Assembly (NCBI GenBank): GCA_036375275.1 | Contig: DASUSF010000070.1 | Coordinates: forward strand, 1-12,369 | Direction: 5' to 3' | Length of the DNA stretch: 12,369 nucleotides | Source: DASUSF01 sp036375275 | GTDB lineage: Bacteria; Pseudomonadota; Alphaproteobacteria; Geminicoccales; Geminicoccaceae | Part shown: positions 6,433 through 12,192 of the stretch, piece after piece | How positions within the stretch are numbered: the first letter of the stretch is position 1 | Layout of the letters: each line of letters opens with the position of its first letter | Position numbers and translations under genes: made by a program | Notes under the pieces: generated by a model | Told to the model about the DNA's origin: nothing | The model's database searches: none | What the model saw: the letters and a program-made list of their open reading frames with translations, nothing else

Positions 6433-7150
6433 GGGGTGGCGCGGGACCACCCTGGTCCTCGCGGTCCACGGCATCCAGGGCGGGCCCGGCTGCGCCGTCG
6501 CTCACGCCGCCGACCTGCGGCGCCGGGGCCTGTTCCGGAGCGTCCTGTTCGGCTGCCACAAGGGCGCGCCCGATCTCGTGGACGTGGTCCGGGGTGCGGC
6601 GCCGGGGCCGGTCCTGGTGGCACCGCTGCTGATGGCCGAGGCCTACACGCTCCGCGCCATGACCCGGCGGCTGGACGACGGCGCTGGCCGGCCGTTCCGG
6701 ATCGCGCCGGTGCTCGGGACCCACCCCCGCTTCGCTGGCCTGATCGTGCGCGAGGGGCTGGCGGGCTGCGCGGCGCGCGGCTGGCGGCCTGGCGGGACGG
6801 CGCTGCTGCTGGTCGGCCACGGCACCCGGCGCGATCCGAATTCCGGTGCCACCGCCAGACGGCACGCGGAGAGCGTGCGCGCGAGCGGGCGCTTCGCCGA
6901 GGTGGCGGTCGGGTTCCTGGACGAGGCGCCGGCCGTGCCGGACGCCCTCGCCGGCCTGCAGGCGGACCGCTGCGTCGCGGTCGGCCTGTTCCTCGACCGC
7001 GGCGAGCACGGCGAGGAGGACGTCCCGGCGCTGCTGGAGGCCGGCGCGAAGGCCGCCGTCTACAGCGGGCCGATCGGGATCGACCCTCTGGTCCCGGACC
7101 TGGTCCTGGACCTGCTAGGGACGCCGGGCGCGGTCACCGTCGCGGCGTAG
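6389..7150 (+). CDS. CbiX-like sirohydrochlorin chelatase (two-domain)
   Basis: A 253-residue protein with two chelatase-like halves. The C-terminal half has the CbiX/SirB pattern: VGHGTRRDPNSGA (142-154) with His144, FLDEAP with Glu179, and LFLDRGEHGEEDVP with His207, matching the His/Glu/His metal site of the family. The N-terminal half repeats the layout (LAVHGIQGGPG, His27; FGCHKGAP, His57; APLLMAEAY, 78-86) but is more divergent. Members insert cobalt or iron into sirohydrochlorin. In a heme d1 operon iron is the sensible metal, since siroheme is the substrate of NirDLGH. ATG 6389 overlaps the nirN end by 44 bases and has GGGAAG about 6 bases upstream; GTG 6410 is an alternative. No signal peptide is visible, so it is cytoplasmic. 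The chelatase family is fairly sure; metal and pathway role are inferred. Confidence 0.8.
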   Translation: MSGTRSAVTKAPATEGWRGTTLVLAVHGIQGGPGCAVAHAADLRRRGLFRSVLFGCHKGAPDLVDVVRGAAPGPVLVAPLLMAEAYTLRAMTRRLDDGAGRPFRIAPVLGTHPRFAGLIVREGLAGCAARGWRPGGTALLLVGHGTRRDPNSGATARRHAESVRASGRFAEVAVGFLDEAPAVPDALAGLQADRCVAVGLFLDRGEHGEEDVPALLEAGAKAAVYSGPIGIDPLVPDLVLDLLGTPGAVTVAA

Positions 7151-7170
7151 CGCGGCGCGAGGGACCCGCG

Positions 7171-8523
7171 TCAGACGGCGCGGGCGTGACGCGCCGCGCC
7201 GGCGGCGTCGAGGTACTGGTCGAACACCGCCGCCACGACCCGGACCAGCGGGCGGGCCTCGTCCGGCACCCGGATCCGGCCGCCGGCCCCGATCACGACG
7301 ATGCGGTCGGCGGCGAGGCCGGCGAGCGCGTCGAGCTCGGGCATGAAGTGGCCGGCGTCGACCCCGAACCGGCGGCCGACCGCCTCGAGGTCGACCTCGA
7401 GGTCGCACATCAGGCGCTCGATCACCGCGCGCCGGAGGCGGTCCTCGTCGTCGAGCTCGAGCCCGCGCACCGTCGCGAGGCGGCCGGCGCGGATCGCCTC
7501 GCCCCAGGCGCGGACCGGCACCGCGTTCTGCACGTAGCCCTGCGGCAGGCTGCCGATCGCGGACGCGCCGAACCCGAGCAGGACCGGCGCCGGGTCCGCG
7601 GTGTAGCCCTGGAAGTTGCGCCGGAGCCGGCCGTCCGCGAGCGCGCGGGCGAGCGGGTCGCCGGGCCTCGCGAAGTGGTCGAGCCCGATCGGGCGGTAGC
7701 CCGCCGCCTCGAGCCGGCGGTGCGCCGTCTGGAACTGGCGCCACCGCTCGACCGCGCCGGGCAGCGCCGCCTCGTCGATCAGCCGCTGGTGCCGCTTGAG
7801 CCATGGCACGTGGGCGTAGCCGAAGAGGGCGAGCCGGTCGGGATCGAGCCGGAGCGCGGCCCCGGCGGTCCGCTCGACGTCCGCCACGGTCTGGTGCGGC
7901 AGGCCGTACATCAGGTCGACGTTGAGCGCCTCGATCCCGGCGTCACGGAGCCATGACGCCACCCGCGCCGTGGTCTCGAACGGCTGCACCCGGTTGACCG
8001 CCCGCTGCACCTCGGGGTTCACGTCCTGGACGCCGAGGCTGGCCCGGTTGACCCCGATCGCCGCCAGCGCCAGGATCCGCGCCCGGTCCAGGCCGCGCGG
8101 GTCGATCTCGACCGCGATCTCGGCGTCGGCCTCGACCTCGAACCAGCGACGGAGGCCGTCGCCCAGCCGGCAGAGGTCGGCGGGCTCGAGGATGGTCGGG
8201 CTGCCGCCGCCGAAGTGGATGTGCCGGACCCGGCGACCCGCGCCGATCCGCCGGGCGACGAGCTCGATCTCGCTCTCGAGCGTCTCCAGGTAGCCCGCCA
8301 CCGGCGCGTAGCGCCGGACGATCTTGGTGTGGCAGCCGCAGAACCAGCAGAGCGTGTCGCAGAAGGGGATGTGCAGATAGAGCGACAGCGGGCCGTCCGG
8401 CAGCTCCTCGAGCCAGCGGCCGCAGGCGTCGGCCCCGACGCCCGGGTGCAGATGGGGCGCGGTCGGATAGCTGGTGTAGCGGGGCACGCGCCGGTCGTAG
8501 CGGGCGAGGCGGTCGGGTTCCAT
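7171..8523 (-). CDS. hemN: Oxygen-independent coproporphyrinogen III oxidase
   Basis: A 450-residue radical SAM enzyme of full family length. The N-terminal RYTSYPTAP (15-23) is typical of HemN. YLHIPFC.TLCWFCGC (49-64) gives Tyr49, His51, Cys55, Cys59, Cys62 and Cys64, the pattern of E. coli HemN shifted by seven residues. HFGGGSPT follows at about residue 112, and GVQDVNPEVQRAVNR is also characteristic. It converts coproporphyrinogen III to protoporphyrinogen IX without oxygen, in the cytoplasm. Having CxC after the third Cys and the full C-terminal domain argues against the heme chaperone HemW. The ATG is the reverse complement of 8521-8523; no good Shine-Dalgarno sequence precedes it. It converges on the chelatase gene, whose stop is 20 bp away. 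An FNR-type site upstream indicates anaerobic induction. The same frame remains open far upstream, an artefact of high GC. Confidence 0.95.
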   Translation of the reverse strand: MEPDRLARYDRRVPRYTSYPTAPHLHPGVGADACGRWLEELPDGPLSLYLHIPFCDTLCWFCGCHTKIVRRYAPVAGYLETLESEIELVARRIGAGRRVRHIHFGGGSPTILEPADLCRLGDGLRRWFEVEADAEIAVEIDPRGLDRARILALAAIGVNRASLGVQDVNPEVQRAVNRVQPFETTARVASWLRDAGIEALNVDLMYGLPHQTVADVERTAGAALRLDPDRLALFGYAHVPWLKRHQRLIDEAALPGAVERWRQFQTAHRRLEAAGYRPIGLDHFARPGDPLARALADGRLRRNFQGYTADPAPVLLGFGASAIGSLPQGYVQNAVPVRAWGEAIRAGRLATVRGLELDDEDRLRRAVIERLMCDLEVDLEAVGRRFGVDAGHFMPELDALAGLAADRIVVIGAGGRIRVPDEARPLVRVVAAVFDQYLDAAGAARHARAV

Positions 8524-8529
8524 CGGTGC

Positions 8530-8535
8530 AGTCTC
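8530..8535 (-). promoter_or_regulatory. Candidate -10 element of hemN
   Basis: On the minus strand this reads GAGACT, matching TATAAT at A2, A4 and T6. It sits at -7 to -12 if transcription starts at the A of the hemN ATG, the start predicted by a class II FNR site centred at -41.5. The hexamer match is modest; the geometry is what supports it. Confidence 0.35.
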
Positions 8536-8557
8536 GACCGTTCCCGCCGCCAACGGA

Positions 8558-8571
8558 TTGACCTCGATCAA
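8558..8571. promoter_or_regulatory. FNR/NNR/DNR-type operator upstream of hemN
   Basis: TTGACCTCGATCAA matches the FNR-family consensus TTGAT-N4-ATCAA at nine of ten positions (TTGAT-CGAG-GTCAA on the hemN strand). Its centre, 8564.5, is 41.5 bp from the A of the hemN start codon on the minus strand. FNR, NNR/DNR and related CRP-family regulators activate hemN and nir genes under low oxygen or nitric oxide. The half-sites alone cannot tell these regulators apart. The site is 204 bp from the dctP start, so it could also affect that gene, but the spacing fits hemN. Confidence 0.8.
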
Positions 8572-8625
8572 GCCGGACGCCCGATCGGCGCGCCAGCCCC
8601 GCCGCGGGTGCCCGCGTGGGCGTGC

Positions 8626-8654
8626 TTGCCTATTGCGGCCGGTTGCCACAACAT
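8626..8654 (+). promoter_or_regulatory. Weak candidate promoter for dctPQM
   Basis: TTGCCT (8626-8631) and CAACAT (8649-8654) are 17 bases apart and resemble a sigma-70 -35/-10 pair (4/6 and 3/6 matches). This would start transcription about 115 bases before dctP. In GC-rich DNA such matches are weak evidence. I looked for a sigma-54 element in the same region and found none with a proper GG/GC pair. Confidence 0.25.
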
Positions 8655-8733
8655 CTTCCGGCCGTCGTCGCGACAGGGATCGAACGGGGAAGCGGGGGCG
8701 GCGCCAAAGACAACAAGGTCCGGATCGCGGGAC

Positions 8734-8752
8734 CGGGTGGCCTGTCCACCCG
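8734..8752 (+). promoter_or_regulatory. Hairpin in the dctP leader
   Basis: CGGGTGG (8734-8740) and CCACCCG (8746-8752) form a perfect 7-bp stem with a 5-base loop, ending 23 bases before the dctP ATG and 10 bases before its ribosome-binding site. No T-tract follows. It could be an operator dyad or a 5' mRNA stabiliser; the sequence does not decide. Confidence 0.45.
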
Positions 8753-8775
8753 CTTGCAACCAGGGAGAGCACGAG

Positions 8776-9780
8776 ATGGACATCACGAAGGCGCGGAGGG
8801 CCGCCATGATGGCGGCCATGGCCCTCGTCGGCATGGGCGGCGCCGCCGCCGCCCAGGACGTGCGCGAGTTCAGCTTCGGCTACGACCAGCCGAAGAGCAC
8901 CGGCTACGGCTTCGCGGGCGACCTGTTCGAGGAGCAGATCGCCGAATGCAGCGGCGGCGGCATGCAGATCAACCAGTTCCCGGGCGCCCAGCTCGGCCAG
9001 GAGCCGGCGATGCTCGAGAAGCTGCGCTCGGGCGACATCGACTTCATCATCACGTCCTCGGCGAACGGCGCCACGGTGTCGCCCGAGCTCGGCGTGATGT
9101 CGCTGCACTACCTGTTCGAGGACGAGGACCACCTCGCGAAGGCGGTGGCGTCCCCGGAGCTCACGGACGCGATCAAGTCGATGGTCAGCGAGACCGTCGA
9201 CGGCGCCCACGTGCTCAGCCTCCTGACCCTCGGCTTCCGCAACATCTACTCCAAGGAGGAGGTGCATGGCGTCGATGACCTGAACGGCAAGAAGATCCGG
9301 GTCCAGGCGACCAAGACCGAGGACACGCACTTCCCGGCCTACGGCGCCCAGCCGGTGCACATGCCGTTCGGCGAGGTCTATACCTCGCTCCAGACCGGCG
9401 TCGTCGACATGGCCGAGAACGGGGTCAACGTCTACCTCTCGAACAAGCACTACGAAGTCGCGCCCGTGATGTCGATGACCCAGCACGAGGCCAACAACAA
9501 CCTGCTCTGGGTCAGCGACAAGACCTGGCAGAGCCTCGACGACGAGCAGAAGGCGTGCGTCGAGCAGGCGGCGAAGGCGGTCGGCGAGCAGGAGCCGCCG
9601 CACGCCTTGCAGCTCGAGCAGGAGTCCGCCGAGCAGCTCAAGAGCATCGGCGTCAAGATCGTGGACGACGTCGACAAGTCCGGCTTCATCGAGGCGGCGC
9701 AGCCGATCCAGGACCAGCTCGCCGAGGAGCTCGGCCCCAACGCGGTCGAGGTGGTCGAGATCGTCCGCGGCATGAAGTAG
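8776..9780 (+). CDS. dctP: TRAP transporter periplasmic binding protein
   Basis: A 334-residue DctP-family solute receptor. Residues 1-26 are a signal peptide (ARRAAMMAAMALVGMGGAAAA) with cleavage likely just before QDV. The mature protein shows the family pattern: FPGAQLGQEPAMLEKLRSGDIDF (first part from 68), LNGKKIRVQ (169-177) with Arg175 in the place of the conserved carboxylate-binding arginine, and FGEVYTSLQTGVVDMAENG (198-216). It binds a substrate, usually an organic acid, in the periplasm and delivers it to the DctQM membrane pair, driven by a sodium or proton gradient. The ATG is preceded by AGGGAGAG at 8762-8769. dctQ and dctM follow on the same strand after 75 bases containing a hairpin. 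The substrate is unknown; dctP is used as a family name only. Confidence 0.92.
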   Translation: MDITKARRAAMMAAMALVGMGGAAAAQDVREFSFGYDQPKSTGYGFAGDLFEEQIAECSGGGMQINQFPGAQLGQEPAMLEKLRSGDIDFIITSSANGATVSPELGVMSLHYLFEDEDHLAKAVASPELTDAIKSMVSETVDGAHVLSLLTLGFRNIYSKEEVHGVDDLNGKKIRVQATKTEDTHFPAYGAQPVHMPFGEVYTSLQTGVVDMAENGVNVYLSNKHYEVAPVMSMTQHEANNNLLWVSDKTWQSLDDEQKACVEQAAKAVGEQEPPHALQLEQESAEQLKSIGVKIVDDVDKSGFIEAAQPIQDQLAEELGPNAVEVVEIVRGMK

Positions 9781-9797
9781 CGGTCGCCCGGGCGCTC

Positions 9798-9828
9798 CGG
9801 GGCGGGCGCGCCTGCGGGCGCCGCCCCG
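9798..9828 (+). other. Intercistronic hairpin between dctP and dctQ
   Basis: CGGGGCGGGCGC (9798-9809) pairs with GCGCCGCCCCG (9818-9828) with one bulged G (9806) and an 8-base loop, giving an 11-bp, nearly all-GC stem. It begins 17 bases after the dctP stop. No U-run follows, so it is more likely an mRNA 3' stabiliser or partial attenuator, letting the binding protein be made in excess over the membrane subunits, than a full terminator. Confidence 0.6.
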
Positions 9829-9855
9829 CTCCGGCGTCGGGCCGGAGCGTTGCCC

Positions 9856-10407
9856 TTGGCTGAGCGTCGCCCCATCGTCCTCGAGCGCGACCGTCATCTC
9901 AAGTGGGCGGCGCTCGATCCGCTCGAGCTCGTGCTGATGATGCTGTGCGGGGTCGCGATCGGCGGGTTCTCGATCGCGGTGGTCTGCGACATCGTCACCC
10001 GCACCCTCGGCGTGCCCTGGCTCTGGCTGCAGGAGGTCACGTCCGCCTTCTTCATCTACGGCAGCTTCCTCGGCATGGCGGTGGCCACCCGCCGCGCCGA
10101 CCACCTGATGCTGTCGGCGATCACCGACGCGATGACCGGACGGACCCGGCACTGGGTCGAGATCTTCAACCGCCTGGTCATCCTCGGCTGCGGGGCGTGC
10201 ATGGTCTGGTTCGGCTGGATCAACTTCCTGCACGGCTTCGGCAGCTTCCGCATGCCGTCCTTGACCCCGCTCGCCTGGTGGTACCTCGCGATCCCGATCG
10301 CCGGCGCCTTCATCTGCCTGTTCGCGATCGAGCAGATCGTCAACGGCTGGCGGAACGGCTTCCCGCACGTCGAGCGGCGCCCCGAGGACGAGGAGCTGGT
10401 CCTTTGA
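9856..10407 (+). CDS. dctQ: TRAP transporter small membrane subunit
   Basis: A 183-residue DctQ-family protein with four predicted membrane helices at about residues 24-46, 56-76, 104-124 and 138-160. The conserved QE pair of the family lies at 59-60 (WLWLQEVTSAFFIYGSFLG), and ATRRADHLML follows the second helix. Together with DctM it forms the membrane part that docks the loaded DctP receptor. There is no ATG near the start. TTG 9856 is chosen because GGAG at 9844-9847 lies 8 bases upstream; TTG 9850 is in frame but too close to that site. The stop codon overlaps the dctM start (TTGA). Confidence 0.88.
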   Translation: MAERRPIVLERDRHLKWAALDPLELVLMMLCGVAIGGFSIAVVCDIVTRTLGVPWLWLQEVTSAFFIYGSFLGMAVATRRADHLMLSAITDAMTGRTRHWVEIFNRLVILGCGACMVWFGWINFLHGFGSFRMPSLTPLAWWYLAIPIAGAFICLFAIEQIVNGWRNGFPHVERRPEDEELVL

Positions 10408-11747
10408 TCGTCTCCTCGGGCTGGGTCCTGTTCGTCATGGCGTCGGTGTTCCTCGGCCTCGGCTACATCGGGGTGCCGGTGCCCTTCGCGCTGATGGCCG
10501 GCGTGTTCCTCGCGACCGCGCTGACGCCGGTGAGCATGCCGTCCATGGTCGGCCAGCTGTTCATCGGGCTGGACGCCGAGGCCCTGCTCGCGGTGCCGTT
10601 CTTCCTCCTGGTCGGCGAGCTGATGACCTCGGCCGAGGTCACGCGCCGGATGATCGTGCTCGCCCAGACCCTGATCGGGCATCTCCGCGGCGGGCTCGCC
10701 CAGGTGGTGACGCTGTTCTCGATGTTCTTCGCCGGGATCTCCGGCTCGTCCACCGCCGACGTCGCGGTGCTGAGCCGGACCATCGCGCCGGAGATGGACC
10801 GGGAAGGCTACAGCCGGGGCTTCATCGCCGCCCTGATCGCCTCGGCCTCGACCATCGCCAACCTGATCCCGCCCTCGATCATGGCGGTCGTCTACGGCGC
10901 CACCGGCAACGTCTCGATCGCCGGCCTGTTCCTCGGCGGCGTCGTGCCCGGGGTCCTGATCGGGCTCGGCCTGATGATCTACAGCTTCATCTTCGGCCCG
11001 GCTGGCTTCAAGCGGCGCCGCGCGACGATGCGCGAGGTCGCGTACGCGACCAGCCGCGCTTCCCTGCCGCTGATGATCCCGGTGATCATCATGGGCGGCA
11101 TCCTGTCCGGCTGGTTCACGCCGACCGAGGCCGGGATCGCCGCCGTCGCCTACATCGTGCTGGTGGTGATCCCGTTCCTCCGCCCGGCGCACATCCGCGA
11201 GCTGCCGCGGGACTTCATGCACGCCGGGCTGCTCTACGCCATCCCGATGGCCGCGGTCGCCGGCGCGTCGGCGTTCGGCTGGATGCTCGCGTACCTGCGC
11301 GGCCCCGACCTCGTCTCCGGCTGGATCGAGCTCTACGCCGGCACCGATCCCCGGATGATCATGTTCCTGCTGGTGGTGCTGTTCGTGATCGTCGGCGACT
11401 TCATCGACGCCGTGCCGGCGATCATCATCTTCATGCCGATCATCACCAGCCTCGCCCTGCTCGGCGACATCAACTCCGTCCACATGGGCGTCGTGATCAT
11501 CACCACCCTGGTGTTCGGCCTGATCACCCCGCCCTACGGCCTCTCGCTGCTGATGGCGAGCAAGTTCTGCGACGTGAAGTTCACGACCGCGATGTACGCG
11601 TCCTTGCCGCTCTACCTCGTGTTCTTCGCGACCATCGCGTTCTGCATCTTCTTCCCCGACGTGATCCTCTGGCTGCCGAAGACGGTCCTGCCGGAATCGG
11701 TCGGCTGCTTCCAGGCCCCCGGCGGCACCGGCTACATCTGCCCGTAG
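10404..11747 (+). CDS. dctM: TRAP transporter large membrane subunit
   Basis: A 447-residue, highly hydrophobic DctM-family protein with many membrane helices along its length, the usual size for the family. Typical segments are visible: FAGISGSSTADVAVLSRTIAP, IANLIPPSIMAVVYGATGNVSI, GWFTPTEAGIAAVAY, and LITPPYGLSLLMASKF near the end. It is the transport subunit and moves the substrate across the inner membrane using an ion gradient. The start is read as TTG 10404, with AGGAG at 10391-10395 placed 8 bases upstream and a TTGA overlap with the dctQ stop. The frame stays open further upstream, but that part is Arg-rich shadow sequence within dctQ. An ATG within the first helix (about 10437) would truncate it. 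Confidence 0.92.
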   Translation: MIVSSGWVLFVMASVFLGLGYIGVPVPFALMAGVFLATALTPVSMPSMVGQLFIGLDAEALLAVPFFLLVGELMTSAEVTRRMIVLAQTLIGHLRGGLAQVVTLFSMFFAGISGSSTADVAVLSRTIAPEMDREGYSRGFIAALIASASTIANLIPPSIMAVVYGATGNVSIAGLFLGGVVPGVLIGLGLMIYSFIFGPAGFKRRRATMREVAYATSRASLPLMIPVIIMGGILSGWFTPTEAGIAAVAYIVLVVIPFLRPAHIRELPRDFMHAGLLYAIPMAAVAGASAFGWMLAYLRGPDLVSGWIELYAGTDPRMIMFLLVVLFVIVGDFIDAVPAIIIFMPIITSLALLGDINSVHMGVVIITTLVFGLITPPYGLSLLMASKFCDVKFTTAMYASLPLYLVFFATIAFCIFFPDVILWLPKTVLPESVGCFQAPGGTGYICP

Positions 11748-11830
11748 ACCAAGATCGGCACCCAGGCGGCTCTCGCGCCCGTCCACCGATCGCGCGACAA
11801 CCAGATTTTAACCTTGATCCGCGATCCTCG

Positions 11831-11852
11831 GACCATGCCGGAGGCTATGGTC
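11831..11852. repeat. Inverted repeat downstream of dctM
   Basis: GACCATGCC (11831-11839) pairs with GGC-T-ATGGTC (11843-11852) around a GGA triloop, with one bulged T. No U-run follows on either strand. It may be an operator or a transcript-end hairpin. Confidence 0.4.
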
Positions 11853-11937
11853 GGAATCCCCCGCCCGCCGAACGCCCCGGGCCGCGGACGGATTCCCAGG
11901 ATCGCATGGACCTCGGCCAGGGTGCCGGGAAGAGGTT

Positions 11938-11966
11938 GCCGACAGGTCAACGCACCTGCCGTCGGC
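11938..11966. repeat. Imperfect hairpin in intergenic region
   Basis: GCCGAC-AGGT (11938-11947) pairs with ACCT-gcc-GTCGGC (11954-11966), that is 4 bp plus 6 bp around a 3-base bulge, with a 6-base loop. No T-tract follows. Function is not evident. Confidence 0.35.
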
Positions 11967-12192
11967 CGGGCGCATGGTGCCGCTGCCGGTCCTGTCTCGT
12001 GCTCTCAGGCAGGATGGCGGTCTGCATCTTCATCGCCCGGGATCGCGCTCAGAACCCCGTGCCGGCGCGGGCACGGCCTCGGCGGCCAGCTCGAAGACGA
12101 ATCAGCGCCAGAGCTCCGCCGGGCCGCCGCGGTCGGCGCCGGCATGAGCGCGCCGCTGTGCAACGAGATCACGATCCCCCGGGGCGTGGGGA

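Larger units (their letters stand above)
11748..12192. other. Intergenic region without a supported gene
   Basis: This 445-bp stretch follows dctM and precedes the stop of a convergent partial gene. The open frames here are short and Arg/Pro-rich on the plus strand, and a 72-residue minus-strand frame resembles no family I know. A less GC-rich patch (CCAGATTTTAACC, about 11801-11813) is followed by an inverted repeat at 11831-11852. A second lies at 11938-11966. I see no clear intrinsic terminator for the TRAP operon and no tRNA-like fold. Confidence 0.6.

Noticed and set aside
4807..6474. A 555-codon minus-strand open frame across nirN
   Set aside because: It is antisense to nirN, whose CASCH motif, signal peptide and d1 propeller are clear. 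The antisense product has low-complexity Arg/Asp/Val/Leu composition with no recognisable domain.
8617..8640. Sigma-54 type promoter before dctP
   Set aside because: TTGC appears twice but no GG dinucleotide lies at the required spacing upstream of either copy, so the -24/-12 pattern is not met.
7171..10368. A 1065-codon open frame on the minus strand running from within dctQ through dctP into hemN
   Set aside because: Only the last 450 codons (hemN) resemble a protein family. The upstream part is Asp/Glu/Arg/Val/Ala-rich antisense sequence of dctQ and dctP, a usual artefact of high-GC third codon positions. hemN has a clear own start at 8523 with a regulatory site upstream.
9903..10403. N-terminal extension of dctM
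   Set aside because: The added residues are Arg/Asp/Pro-rich shadow sequence of dctQ. A TTG start with a well-spaced AGGAG fits at 10404.
11814..11827. TTGATCCGCGATCC as a second FNR-type box
   Set aside because: The left half-site TTGAT is perfect, but the right half GATCC does not match ATCAA. No gene start lies at a suitable distance.
11732..11950. A 72-codon minus-strand frame overlapping the end of dctM
   Set aside because: No family resemblance, overlap with dctM and no neighbouring operon partner. It could be chance, so it is not called as a gene.
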